In this document: one piece after another, positions 11,564 to 22,913 of the stretch
Layout: each line of letters opens with the position of its first letter
How positions within the stretch are numbered: position 1 is the first letter of the stretch
DNA from: Symsagittifera roscoffensis
Lineage: Eukaryota > Xenacoelomorpha > Acoela > Convolutidae
NCBI RefSeq assembly: GCF_963678635.1
Contig: NC_087063.1
Span: 27,463,649 to 27,523,648, forward strand
Reading direction: 5' to 3'
DNA: 60,000 nt
Position numbers and translations under genes: made by a program
Notes under the pieces: generated by a model
What the model saw: only the letters and a program-made list of their open reading frames with translations
Databases searched by the model: none
What the model was told of the DNA's origin: nothing

Positions 11564-11850
11564 AGGGGCGGATTTAGGACGGGGGCGGACGCCCCCTCCC
11601 TCAGGGATTTGACCCCCTGCCGACCGAAAAGGCCCAACCGTTGAACTATATTGAGTTATCCATTTTTGGTGGCGGAACCCTTTGGCGCCAATATATACTA
11701 ACTTTGAGGGGGCAGTGCGCCGAAAAAATGCGATTTTTGGTCAAAATTTTCCAAAAAGTGCCCAAAAACGCCTTTTTGGGCCTGTTTTTCAAAATTTTTC
11801 AACAGTGCAGAAAATTTAGAATCTTCATATTGCAGTGGGGAGCTTAAAAA
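11564..11850 (+). mobile_element. GC-rich MITE (CAGGGGCGGAT end), truncated
   Basis: It starts caggggcggatttaggacgg, continues through 'gggatttgaccccctgccgacc' and 'tggcgccaatatatactaa', and ends without a recognisable opposite terminus. It shares the whole of this order with the copy at 17004-17403. A CAGGGG end with a GGCGGAT core resembles short hAT-type elements, but that is only an inference. Confidence 0.6.
11640..11847 (+). other. Short open frame inside the MITE, not supported as a gene
   Basis: A 68-codon frame lies wholly inside the repeat. Its homologue at 17.0-17.4 kb is not conserved in frame, so it is treated as chance. Confidence 0.3.
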
Positions 11851-11907
11851 TTTTTTGAAATGTATCTTTTTTTAATTTTGAAGACTTGCCTGAAAGAAAT
11901 GTTTTAC

Positions 11908-12043
11908 TTTGCAGAAGAGTGCTCCCAGTCCCCACCCGTAGTTAAGAAGGAGGTACATGTTGGCGGGGATGTTGACCAGCATGTGGAGCAGATCAGCAGA
12001 CGCCAGACTAGCCACCAAAGTGGTCGCTTTACTCTTCCAAATA
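11908..12043 (-). CDS. GPCR exon carrying ICL1, TM2 and ECL1 (class A, rhodopsin-like)
   Basis: This 136-bp exon has an acceptor tttgtttag and a donor gtaaaac. It encodes 45 residues with the class A TM2 signature LASADLL, whose aspartate is D2.50, the sodium-site residue. It runs through ECL1 (WGLG) to FCK, whose cysteine is the conserved C3.25 that normally forms a disulfide with ECL2. It ends in phase 0 directly after the CK codons. Together with the TM1 and TM3 exons it forms one continuous receptor reading frame. The motif arrangement (A-D-L-L, W-x-L-G-x-L-F-C-K) is typical of peptide-type rhodopsin family receptors, but the ligand cannot be inferred. The 593-bp intron to the TM1 exon is small compared with the 9.35 kb intron that follows. 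Confidence 0.85.
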
Positions 12044-12059
12044 CTAAACAAAGAAAATG

Positions 12060-13250
12060 AATTTGTCAATCATTTTGGAACAAACAAGAAGAATTTATTG
12101 ACTTTTTTCACTCTGAACCAGTGGTAGTTCAGCAAGGAATGTTTAGATTGGTGAATTTTGAAGGAGTTGTAAACTTTCTATTGTAATTTCAATCCAACCG
12201 CTTTTTTCCATTATTAATTTTTGTCATCATTTTGGAACAAATAAAAAGAAGTGTTTAAGGTCTTAAGTTCAATTATTATTTTCAAACAAAAGGAATTCTC
12301 TAAGGTCTACTTACTGCTCATTAGAATATTGAAATAAAAAGACTTGATTAAGGTCTATAATTCGTTTTGAAAATTGGAGCAAAAAGAACTCTCTCGGGTG
12401 TAAAATTGATTAAAAAAAAGAAACAAAGAGACGACTTGAAGGTCTTTAGTTCATCAACAAGTTAGGCAAAAAACTATGTTAAGAGTGCTTTTGATATAAG
12501 CAAGTTTGTTTTCGATACATGATCATTATAAAGTCTTTAACAGTTTAAAAACATGAAATTAATTAATATTGACGCTGAAAAGATACATAAGTCTTATCAT
12601 TACTTGCCAGACAGTCCAATGTTATACTCACAATACCTTATAGACAAAATACAACAAGGATAGCCGGTTACTGTGCAAGTAACACAGAATGCTCCGACCA
12701 CAATCTTAAAGAAATACAAAAATGTTTTCTCAAATAGATGTCGTTTTTTTTCTGCATGTTGTGATTAAACAAATCTGAGCGGAGAAATAGAACTTAGGCA
12801 TATTTGGGAGTCATAGTAAAATAAGTCAATTGAAAAACAGTTTTTGAGGAAAAATGACAAAAAAACGCGGATAATTGTTTAATTTTTCAAGTTTTTGATT
12901 CCCAAAATTGCGCTAAAAAACTCCATAAACTACCTTTACCTGAGAAAAACTAAGCGATCACTGCTTAAATTAAGATTAAACAAACTATTGCAATTAGTAA
13001 CTATCTTACTAATTAGCTCGCAATTCGACCAAAAATTAAATTTTTCAAAACGTTTTTTCTCCACACTGAAAATTTTAAAATTCAATCGAATCACGATGTG
13101 AAGGGCTTTAATATGATATATCACTCAACTTTGTCCAATGATGATTTGTGGTAGCTGATTTTGCGTGGAGAAAAAACTAAAATACACCCAAATCCGAAGT
13201 TCCTCCGCATTTTCAAAGGTTGAAACAAAAAAATTTGCCTGCAAAAAATT
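12060..13250. repeat. Segmental duplication, unit A (contains the TM1 exon)
   Basis: Blocks in the same order recur at 13590-15190, among them 'agttcagcaa.gaatgtttaga', 'gatagc.ggtta.tgtg.aagta', 'gattcc.aa..gcgctaaa' and 'atatgatatatcactcaactt'. The offset grows from about 1.5 to 2.0 kb because unit B has insertions. Confidence 0.7.
12637..12704 (-). CDS. GPCR exon carrying TM1 (partial gene)
   Basis: This 68-bp exon is bounded on the minus strand by a pyrimidine-rich AG acceptor (ttctttaag) and a GT donor (gtattgtgag). It encodes 22 residues of hydrophobic TM1-like sequence starting IVVGAFCVTC, plus two bases of a split codon. Those two bases (AG) join the first base (T) of the next exon to make a serine, so the phase matches exactly. 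In class A GPCRs TM1 normally carries a GN pair (N1.50). Here the matching spot reads GY, so the usual asparagine seems absent. The exon starts in phase 0, so at least one further exon for the extracellular N-terminus must lie upstream, at higher coordinates. I did not find it. The call rests on hydrophobicity, splice sites, phase and position next to the TM2 exon. Confidence 0.62.
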
Positions 13251-13563
13251 TGCTTGACCAAAAAAGTGATTTTCCAGCAAAAAAAATTTTGTTTTTATTT
13301 TTGGAAAAACTTGCTATCTAGGTGAAAAATGCTTATCATACAATTTTCGTTAGATAAATTTATATGATAAGCTTTTTCTCTTTACACTAAATGCATGGAA
13401 TTAAAATACTTGCATTTTTCGGCTAGAATTATATGACAAGCCTATTTTGTGTACAGAGATCAAACCGAGAGTTTTCAAACGAACTCACAAAGACCGTCAG
13501 AAAAACCACAAACTCAAAAAAAAGCTAAGTCAAAGATATTTTAAAAATTAATTTTGCTGTTAG

Positions 13564-13838
13564 TGTAGATGTTGAAAAATCATCGCTAATTCGTTGGGTT
13601 TTTTTTTTCATTTTGAATCAGTGCTAGTTCAGCAAAGAATGTTTAGATAGATGAATTTTAAAAATTGTAAATTCAATCCAGCCGCATTTTAATCCATTAT
13701 TAAAAAGCGCTTGGATCGAATTTACAATGGAAGCTAACAACTTCTCCATTCTTCGCGAATTTAAACATTCTGTGCTGAACTTGTACTGATGCAGAGGAAA
13801 GAAATCAATGGGTTAGCGATGATTTTTCAATTTCTACC
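13564..13838. repeat. Inverted repeat about 275 bp long
   Basis: The left arm starts gtagatgttgaaaaatcatcgctaa and the right arm ends ttagcgatgatttttcaatttctac. The arms meet near 13697 and are diverged internally. The left half is also present without its partner at about 12090-12240. Confidence 0.7.
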
Positions 13839-15190
13839 TTAACGGCGAACATCAATTTCAAAATAGCTTTGATTTAGCGAAGAATTCGTGATGAGATCAC
13901 CAACGGAAGAAAAACTTCAAAGTGATTCGTAGAGCTTGGGTTAGAAGGGTTTCCTTAAGATTCAGATAGTTGTGGGCTCGCGCGCAAAAAAAAAGTACTT
14001 TAGTAGAAAATATTTACTAAATGTATTGAACTGCTCATATAACAGAGAAACACTGAGTCGTCGATAAAAAAACGATGATTTATTGCTTACAAAATATGTT
14101 TATTTTCAGCGCTAAAACATTGCAAATTTATCGCTGATCCAGTTGAAACCAACAATTAGCAATTGTTCCTGGAAAAAATCCAGTAAATCTAGTTTTGACG
14201 AAGCAAAATTCAAAGAATCTATTGTATTGCTTATCGAAATTTCTTATCAAAATTGCTTATCGTAATTGCTTATCGAAAGTACAATGAATTACAAAGTCTT
14301 AAAATCATAGCTCTGTAAACTTATATTTTGTCAACACTTGGCATCGTTAAATTGAAAGTTATTTTTGGCTTGTATTGAAAACTATTGCTTTGATCTCAGT
14401 TATTCTCTGAGTTTTGTTCTTTAGTAAACGATTCAAAACCTTAGCTCATGTTCAATTGCTGCTGGTGTCACATGAAAACTTTCACGCAAAAAACTTGATT
14501 ATGGGTTGCAGAAAAGACTTCAAAAAAACTTGAAGCGATAGTCCACAAAAGAACTTCTACAAAATAACCCAGTTTAGAGTGTAAGAGAATAAACGCCCCA
14601 TCTAAGTTTAAGCTCAAGTTATTGGGTATAACGGACAATTATGTAATATTTAAGTTCACTCAAACCGGTTAAGTAGCAATAAAAAGTTTATATACACAAG
14701 AATAGCTGGTTTATGTGTAAGTAGCATATTCTTATACAGTCTTATACCAAAGTCTTATAAACATTTTTTCACAGTATATCAAGTTTTTTTTCCAATTTTT
14801 TGAAAACTTGAAAATTTTGATTCCAAAGAGGCGCTAAATTACTCATGGTACCTTAAAGTTACCCAAGTAAAAACTTGGTTTTTCTTAACATTCTAAATTA
14901 AGCTATTGTAAGCTCTTAAGCAATTAAAAAAAAACTGCTCGCTCGCTTTATTTGCTCGAAATAAGATGAAAAGTCAAAAATTTTAAACTATTTTTCTATT
15001 TTTCAGTTTTTTTGGAATTTTTTAAATGTAGTTTGAATAACGACTAAAAGGGTTTTGATATGATATATCACTCAACTTAGTCTGATGATTACTTGTGGTA
15101 CCTAATTTTGAGTGGAATTCAAAAAAAATCGAAACACAACCGAAAAAAAAGTTCCTCTACATTTTTCCAATGGTCGGATTGAAAATCAAG
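13590..15190. repeat. Segmental duplication, unit B (decayed)
   Basis: This is a colinear but diverged copy of 12060-13250. It includes the inverted pair at 13564-13838 and the pseudo-exon at about 14690-14770. No splice consensus survives at the exon position. Confidence 0.65.
14690..14775 (-). pseudogene. Decayed duplicate of the GPCR TM1 exon
   Basis: The plus strand reads 'caagaatagctggtttatgtgtaagtagcatattcttat', which aligns with 'caaggatagccggttactgtgcaagtaacacagaatgctcc' in the intact exon. The donor and acceptor dinucleotides are gone and the frame is not conserved. It lies within the duplicated segment and is presumably a dead copy. Confidence 0.5.
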
Positions 15191-17003
15191 ACAGAACCGA
15201 ATACAAAAATCTTTTCATTTTCAATGGTCGGAGCAAAAAATATAACATTGATTATTAATGTGAGATATATCAAGAGACTACAATTTCTTGTATAATTGGA
15301 TGTAGTTCTTTACAAAAATCTCTAATTTTTGAAACTGATCATAAAAAATATTCGAATAAAAAGTTTTTTGCAGCATATAATATTGCTGTTAATAACAAAA
15401 CCCTCAAACATTAAATGTCTTGTCACATTTTAGCTCCTCTGAACACAAAATTTTACCTCGAAAAAGAACTTTGTCATCATAGAATTTTGTTATCATAGAA
15501 TTTTGTCGTCAAACTAAAACATTATACTCAAATGTGGCAAAAAAAAACAACAATACGGCGTCATTAAGAAAACTTAATTGAGATAAATTAAAAAAAAAAC
15601 TTGAAATGATTTGAAACCCGATAAAATAGTTTTCCTTAGTTCTAGATGCGAAAGCGACTAGGGAGAACATGAAATTTAAGCAACTTAGGTATAAAATTGC
15701 AAAGAATTTGAGCAGACAACAGAAATATAATTGATTATATACCTAATTTTATTTTTTTTAAAGTTACACTTTTTTTGCTGTAATAGTCAGATTGGCCATT
15801 TTTTGAACGGCCGAACAGGTTGAACTCTTTTTTTCTCTGTCTGTTCTGTCTGCTGTCTGCACTGTGAAAATCTGGGCCATGAAAAAACAGCTCACAAACT
15901 ATTTCTGATAACATAATTCATTGACCTACTTTTTGAACTCATTTTAACTTCTAACATTGTTTTGAAGTTCCTTAACCTTTTTAACGTCAAAAGCTGTTAA
16001 AAATCCAAATAAAAGGAAAAAACCTAAGCCCCCAAAAGCCATCCAAGGTAAATTAATTACTTCTTCCCTTGTCGGCCGCTGTCTGATAATTTGTGATGAT
16101 TTCATAAAAACTTATTGTGATTGATCATTGATCGACTTTTTTTTCTAACTCATCTTCTTATTAACCGACTGGGATCTGCAGTTTCCCATATCAGCGGCCA
16201 AAAGTTTTCCTACCTGTTAATTATTGTAACAAAAAACACGCATTAATCACAACCCTTTTTGCTATCTACAAAACATTCTAGCCCTAACCATAGCGCCTGA
16301 CCCTAACTGACATCGGTACTGAGGTGGAAAAAAGTTCTTTATTTTCATAAACTGTCCTAAAAATTTCTAACTCTTTCTTTCAAAAGCAGAGATTGTTAAG
16401 TAAACATTTTGTAAAGAAATTATTTTAAAATTATGTTGAAGAGCTGGCAAAATAAAAGTTTTTTATTTAGCTACAAGAATCTTACAAGAGAAGCCTGGCC
16501 ATCGACTATTAGCTTCATATCAAGGGCAACCTTCCTGACAAAAAATGAAACATTGAAAGTTATGGATGCTTAATTGTATTTTACAGACAAGCTTTCGCTT
16601 TTCCTAACTTATAATTTATAATAAAAGAAAGAAATTTGCATGTGTGTGTATGGTAGTGGTGTGTGTGTTTGTCTGTGACTGAACTACTTTTTTGAGGAAA
16701 ATAATCGCACGACCATAAAATTTCACATGTATGTGCTTATGAATGCAACAAGTTCTAAGGACTATTTGGTCTTTTATTTTTTTCCCGACTTCCTTTAAAA
16801 AAGGCATCAAAAAGGGAGAAAAGTGTACTTATGTGACTTCTACGTATTGTTTTAATGTTCACATTCAAAAATGTTTAGATTAAAGAGCACGCGTCGTTTT
16901 GAACTCATTGATTTACTTCTAATTTCAATTGAAGCTTTATGTAATCAATGTTACTGAAACTTCCACCCAATATGATTTACGAGATGAAGTACCGGGCCAC
17001 AAA
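15191..17003. other. Unassigned AT-rich sequence
   Basis: No gene or repeat family recognised. A short CA/GT-rich tract (tgtgtgtgta...gtgtgtgtgtttg) lies at 16640-16675. Confidence 0.4.
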
Positions 17004-17403
17004 TGGGGCGGATCAAGTATTTTCTCGAGGGGGGCGGATTTTCAAAAAAAAATTTAGGTCGACCGAATTGATTTTTCGAGCACGGTTTATTCCCTGTTTT
17101 GGCCAATTTTTCTGCGCGGCAGGCAAAATTTTGAAAAAATAGTCCAGAAAAGGCGTTTTAGGCACTTTTTGGAAAACTTTGACCAAAAAAATTGCGTTTT
17201 TTCGGCGCGTGCAACCCCCCCCCCCCCCCCTCAAAATTAGTATATATTGGCGCCGAAGGCGCTTTTGGAAAAATTGTAGGGTCGTTCGGCCCAAAATAGA
17301 TTTCTTAAATAGTACCAAAGGGGGGCCCCTTTGTGTCGGAAGGGGGTCGAATCCCTGAAGAGGAAAGGGCATCCGCCCCCGCCCCCCTTAATCCGCCCTT
17401 GGC
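17004..17403 (-). mobile_element. GC-rich MITE with GGGCGGAT inverted ends
   Basis: The plus strand starts atggggcggatc and ends atccgcccttg, giving short inverted termini. The interior shares 'tatattggcgcc' and 'gggtcgaatccctg' with the copy at 11564. A C-run of about 16 bases at 17215-17230 is likely to be unstable. The two minus-strand frames overlapping it follow the repeat and are not genes. Confidence 0.65.
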
Positions 17404-17640
17404 TCCGATCCATTAACATCTGTCTCTGAATTTCGTCCATGAATATGAGTCGAAAGACTATAACGCAAGATATAACCTTTTTTTGACGCAGAACCATAGA
17501 AACACGAAGACAAGTTCGGTCATTGCTCGTTGAAATCGCAAAATGGCAACTTCTCTCTCGCGTGACTGTAGCTGCAACTAAAAATCACAATTGTTTGAAC
17601 AAAGTAATAAAGAACGGAACATCTCGATTGAATTAAAAAA

Positions 17641-18151
17641 GACTGCTCGTATCAGGGCAAAGCTCTGAAAGTTCCGACTGCATTTTAATGTCTGTTGAGC
17701 AGTAATAGCATGAAAAAATTAAATGTATGAAAAATAAAATGACAAACATTTTTTTTTTCGAAATTTGAGATTGTATGGCGTGTGGGGAGATGATTTTTAC
17801 AAAAGAAGCACAAATTGAAAAATTTTGCTCCTAGTAACAACTCAATTATGGCATTTAAATTCATTCAACCAATTTGGAACAATTTCTAATACGGGTTAAA
17901 TCTCCGCTTACGCGATATTAGCGCGAAAGATATCGCGCGTTAATTGTCTTAAATTGGCCAGAATCACAATATTGAAATTCGCATAACTTTACGAAAGATA
18001 ATCACAGGTGAAATATTTTTTCAAATTTAAGCTCAGGACAAAATTTAAGCTCGGTGAAAAATGGCTAGTTAAAAATTCGAAATTTGTCTGAAGAAAAAAA
18101 CCCTTCCCGAGCACAAATTTTCCATTACTTTCGTTACGAAAGGCTGAACCG
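17641..18151 (-). mobile_element. Helentron-like element, near full length
   Basis: The plus strand starts gactgctcgtatcagggcaaagctctgaaagttccgactgc. Read in reverse, that is the 3' tail, the hairpin and the inverted 5'-terminal repeat. It ends ctttcgttacgaaaggctgaac, the degraded 5' end. A small duplication ('ctcaggacaaaatttaagctcgg') is visible near 18040. Confidence 0.8.
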
Positions 18152-18355
18152 AAAACAATTTTTTGGACAATTACTATCGAGGAAATGTCGCGTTCAGCAA
18201 ACTGCTATGCCGTTTTAATAATGACCTTTTGATGAATAACAAGACAAACAGAAAAACCAAAACAAACAGCTGGTATTAAGGCAAAAATCCAGAAGTTTCT
18301 GACAACCTTTTTATGTTTTCAAGTCGTAAGTCGAAAACGCCATTGAATTTTAACA

Positions 18356-18812
18356 AGACTGCTCCTATGTCATGGCAAAGCCCTGAACGTTCCGACTATC
18401 CCTTTATTTATATCGAATAGTTTTTGTGAAAAGAAAAAGATGAAAAACTATACAGTTTGGACGAAATCAATGTGTAAAATTTTGACCTGTACGAAATTAA
18501 TATGACCAATTAGCTAGCCTATATTTTTTGGAACGATTTTGTTGAGCCTGATAATTCGCCACGGACAAATGATTCGCGTTACGCTCTCAGCATTATGAAT
18601 AAACACTTCAAAGCATTTTTCAAACCTCCAGAACTTTACAAAAAGTTATCGGAGTTGAAATACATAGTTATATTGAAACTCAGGAAGTCAATATCTTCAA
18701 TGGGGTATAGAAAGTTTTTGTTTAAAAAAATTATTTCGATCGCTGAAAATTGACTGAATAAAAAAAACCACAACGAGCACGAATAATCCGTTTTCTTCGA
18801 AAGTCGGAATAA
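18356..18812 (-). mobile_element. Helentron-like element, diverged subfamily
   Basis: The plus strand starts aagactgctcctatgtcatggcaaagccctgaacgttccgact and ends cttcgaaagtcggaataaca, so both family ends are present. The body matches the copies at 110-730 (inverted) rather than those at 47-48 kb. Confidence 0.7.
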
Positions 18813-19480
18813 CAAAAATTTTTTTTGAAATTTCTTCGCATGTCATATGACATTATTTACCGACAATTGTTCAAATAAACCATTATAACGAAATATGGAA
18901 AAACCTCAGAATTACTTAACTTAATAACAGTTAGAAACGTGGAACTCCGAAAGAAGTTTCCAGCTAGCTAGTTAACGCCGTGAAGCGCGCTCATTGACAT
19001 CCTTAAAATGTCGGCTGTAATCTCTCTTGTGTAATCTTTTTTATATTTTATTCTGTTTTTTGTAATCTTTTACGACAGCTAATCCTTAAAATGGCCATTT
19101 TTTTTTCAATTTTTCGGCCCACTAGCAATTTTTAATCAGGAATTTATTACCGCAAACGCTACTATTGCAATACAAAAAAATTTGCTGTTAGAAAATTTAG
19201 CTAAGACGGGTAGCTGGTTGGATGTAACATACAATCAATGATTGAAGTAAAGAAAGAAAAATTTACGAGATTAAGTTATCTGGACTATAAGCCACACCGA
19301 GCACAAATGTTATTTCTCCGAGCTCAAAAAATAAGGACTGCTCCTTGTAGGACAACTCGTGAAAATTTTGCCCGTTTTATGAAAAGACCAAATTTTGTTT
19401 GAAGCATTAAAATAAGAAAGAAAAAAACGGATAATTTCGTCATTTTTATTTTTAAAATCTTAATGAGTTATGTATGAAGT
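18813..19480. other. Unassigned sequence
   Basis: A short Helentron-like scrap lies at about 19290-19330 ('gccacaccgagcacaaatg'). No gene seen. Confidence 0.35.
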
Positions 19481-19696
19481 ACTGTACTCATAGAGTACTT
19501 TCAGATAGCGCACACCGTCTGCGCGTCACGCTATCTTATTTTCGGTTGGATAGATTCGTGCAACTTCTTAGTCTAATACCAATCTTATTCTTACTCTTAT
19601 ATCTCCTATTCTCAATAGATCTAGTGTACACTGGTTTGCGCGAGTTAGTTCCAGAATGAGAACAACTGTATTCTAAGTTTAATTCAAATTGTTCTG

Positions 19697-19724
19697 GTGT
19701 TGAAACTACAAAGAGTTTCAACAC
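19697..19724. other. Conserved hairpin 1 in the terminal region
   Basis: GTGTTGAAACT, a 6-nt loop and AGTTTCAACAC form a perfect 11-bp stem. The homologous site at 55660-55687 keeps the stem, with paired changes at two positions. Confidence 0.7.
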
Positions 19725-20476
19725 TTTACAATTAAATAGGTTGTTAGTTTGATGGAGTATGATTGGTTAGTATTTTATATTTTATAGAGATAAAATATCA
19801 TAATAATAACCAATGACAAATACTAGTTTAGATCTGGTTCCACCCATCCGGGGTTTAGAGAGTTTCAGTTTTTCAATATTCTTATTGTAGTGGAGGATGG
19901 ATGATGGTATTCTTTTTGAGAATTTGCGAGCATATTCTTTTTCCGATTAGGAAGAAGGATCGGTATCAGTTGCTCCAGGAAGCTGGAATCCTAGATAAGG
20001 AATTGTTCTTAAACAATGGTTGTTGATCACGATCGTTTCGGGAGATCGTATCATTATTTGTGTTTGGTTGTGATGAGTGTTGGTCTTGTTGATAGGAACA
20101 TTGCTATTCTCAATCTCGTCTGGGAACGGCAGGTAGTTCGACTTTGGATGCAGTGCCTGGTGACTTGGATCAGTACATATACTTGAACATCGAGATGGCC
20201 ATTGTTCTGTTGCAATGGATTACCTTTTCTGCGTTGCCAAGTCGTACTCTAAATCCATTGAGTGTAGTAATTGTAGGCAGCATGTCGAGTGGGTTTTGCC
20301 ATTCCGTAGTTGGAGTGTGATTGGGTTCCTTGCAGCTCGTCTTTGGGCTATATGTAATCTATATACCGCATTATATCATATACATATACAAATCTTTGTT
20401 TGTCTTATTTTTTAGTCATGATCTTGTATTAGTTTTTATCGCAAAAGCGTTACTATTTAGTTCGGTTATTTTTAAG

Positions 20477-20498
20477 AGCTACTCACACTTGAGTAGCT
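20477..20498. other. Conserved hairpin 2 in the terminal region
   Basis: AGCTACTC, loop ACACTT and GAGTAGCT form an 8-bp stem. The loop is identical in the copy at 56436-56463, where the stem extends to 11 pairs with one G-U. Confidence 0.65.
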
Positions 20499-21454
20499 AC
20501 CGTCAAAAATAGTGTCGTGGATGTCACAAAGCGTGGATGTAGCACGGTGGGTGAGGCCGGTGTTATAGAGCATGCTGAGGACGTCCTCTTCTCGTGGGTA
20601 AGGCCAAAAGTGAGGGTATAATTTCATGCTCTCCTTTTGGAGGGTCCTGGGTTAGTTCAACCTTTCGTGCTAATTTTCATACTAGTGTTTTCTTTTGTTG
20701 TCTTAGTTTTGTCTTTTTCTCAAAAATCAAATTGTTTATTTTGTGTTTGTTTTTCGATTTTTTGGTGTTTTGTTCTTTTGTGTTCAGACTTGAAAATAGT
20801 CATCAAAAGAATAAATTATCTAGTTTTAAGCTGGTGTTGATCCAGTTTGTGTACCGTGGGTTTTCTTTTCTCAGTCATGCTGTTAGGAAGTGGTTTAGGG
20901 TGTTTGGGAAGCTTGCGTTTGTGGGTTTTTATATAATTCCTTTCCAACCGGGTTAAAGGAAAGTTTGAAACGTGTTAAAGCTTGTTAGAGTTGTTATCAG
21001 TGAAAGTTGAAACTTGAATTATTTATTTTAAACAATTCTTTGTGAGCGAGCAGTGCAAATTTGGATTGAATTTGTGGGCGAGAGAATATAAAGAAGCGTC
21101 TTGGAAAATGTTAGTACTGCTTTCTGCAATTTATGAACAATTTTTATTAATTTACTATTTTAAAATTATGAATTTTACTGCTTGATTTGGCGGGTTGAAA
21201 TTATTAATTTATTGTCAATTGTATGAATATTTAAAGCTGGAAAAATGTATATATTAATTTAATGCTTTGTACGGGATAATTTTATTGCTTCAATTATTGG
21301 ATAGGTTAATAGAATTTAATGACTTGATAAAAAGTTTCTGTTTTTTGTTTTGCTTTTTGTTTTGTAAATGATTGATGATTGTGCCTATGAAGAAAAAGAG
21401 AAAACATTGATTAAGAATGGTAAGTGTTGAAATCATTAGTAAAACATTGAATTC

Positions 21455-22410
21455 CTAATCATCGGTGAAGAAGCCATGGGGAAAAACATCGTGGATGATA
21501 TCAGATGAGGTTAGTAGTTTAGCTATCAAACGAAAGATGTGTTTAGTTTGCAGAAGTGGCCGAAGCAATCCGAGTTCTTCAATGATGTTGTGCTTTTCAG
21601 TGTTAGGTGATTGTTCATACGGTGTATTTTGAATAAGGTTATATAATTTGTGATTGTAGCGAGTGTTATATATGAATTCTAGCATTGGGACTTCAATGGC
21701 TGAAGGAATTCTTGAGGGACAATTAGTGGGCGGGAGTCGTCCACAATGAGGAGTTTGGTTAGGGGACAGAAAATATACATCTGGGTGATGGGATCGTAAT
21801 TTCGGAGGGTGCATTGTAAAATCGTGTCTTTAATACAATAGGTGAAGTTAAGAAAAAATGGTGATGTTTAATTAGATTTAAAGTATTGATATCTATGGTG
21901 AGGTTGTCGTGCTGGTGTATTGAGAGTGTAATGGTGTTGAATGAATTTGTAATAAGTGTATGTGTGTGTATGTTTAGTTCGTAATATGACTTCGTGTGAA
22001 CAGTGCAAATCACGTTCTTTGGGTGTGAGCAAATAAAACGTTAGTGAAAAGTGGTTAAATTTGTTAAAGTATGAATAATCAGCATGAATATTACGTAGTG
22101 CTGAGGAGATGAAGTTGTCGTATTTTTTATTTAAGATGTTGAGAGTGAAGGTATATGAGGTCTTGATGAAAAATTTTTCAGTTAGTTGGGGGATAGCAAA
22201 TGGGTCGTTGTTTAGAAAAATGTCTTCATTTGGTCGTATGATGTTATGATTGTAATAATCGATGGCGTAATCATTAGCTTTGGGTGCAGTGAATTTGGTT
22301 AGTGTTTGTCTGTATCCTATTTGCTTAAATTTTGTTGGGTTTAGTGCTGTTGTTAGAAGATAGAGTTGGGTGCTGCATACTTCATTATCATAAACGGTGT
22401 TATATATAGT
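21455..22410 (-). pseudogene. Decayed element-encoded protein, family unknown
   Basis: The minus-strand frame is open without a methionine from 22410 to a TAA at 21868-21870 (180 codons). It continues in the same frame to a TAG at 21679-21681. A second frame runs on from about 21814 to a stop at 21455. The composition (aromatic, N- and T-rich, scattered cysteines) looks coding. It sits where the envelope lies in the 55-60 kb relative, yet I see no alignment with that protein's C-terminus and no terminal membrane segment. It may be a different 3' ORF of a related element. The product is unknown. Confidence 0.5.
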
Positions 22411-22913
22411 TTATGATAGTGGATTAGTAAAGTGTTAATTCGATGTCCATGAAAGTGTAGTGTATAATACATAATCGTTTACTTAATTGGGTTTTTCATC
22501 ATTGGGGTCTGAATGGAAGTATGTGTATTGTGGGAAAAAGGTAGACATATTTGCAGAAATTCTTTTGTGTTAGTGTGAAGTGGATGATTGACAAATGTGG
22601 TGGATGTTCCTGGGTTAGATGGGAATGGAGAATTATGGAATTTTTTTTAATTGTTCGGTAAGTGCGGATGGTACTAGAGGATGGGGTTGATGAGGAAATC
22701 GGGTTTTGGAATGTGTATAATTTGAAGAGGGAGTTGGGGTTGATGGGTTAGATGATGTTAAAGATCATGAGAGTTGGTGAATAGTTAGTGTTTGAGGGTG
22801 TTGTAGTTGTTGTTGTAGTGTTATGAAAATATCAAGTTCATGTGATATTGTGTGTGATCTTGGTCGTTGTTATCGGATGGCTCGCTGGTTAGAGGGGAAT
22901 ATATGGGTGTAAC

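Larger units (their letters stand above)
2555..11907 (-). other. 9.35 kb repeat-filled GPCR intron
   Basis: The interval between the FCK codons of the TM2 exon and the TM3 exon is a GT...AG intron on the minus strand. It holds the microsatellite at 2.6-3.2 kb, several Helentron-like copies, the 1.1 kb tandem duplication, a long hairpin near 10.35 kb, the GCGGATTCCGC-rich element and a GC-rich MITE. That makes it a sink for insertions. The intron assignment follows from the matched phases and splice signals of the flanking exons. Confidence 0.65.
19488..21420 (-). mobile_element. Terminal region (LTR-like) of an envelope-element relative
   Basis: About 1.9 kb aligns by eye along its whole length with 55410-57380, starting actcatagagta and including 'cacgctatcttattttcgg', 'cacaaagcgtggatgtagc' and 'tttccaaccgggttaaaggaaag'. 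In the 55-60 kb copy it lies directly downstream of the envelope ORF, as a 3' LTR would. I could not fix the TG/CA boundaries, a target duplication or a second copy in the same element, so LTR is inferred. The plus-strand frames inside (for example at 20594-20956) are not conserved between copies. Confidence 0.55.

Noticed and set aside
20594-20956. 120-codon plus-strand ORF with hydrophobic stretch
   Set aside because: The homologous copy at 56.5-56.9 kb does not preserve the frame. Only nucleotide similarity (KNKLSSFKL) carries over.
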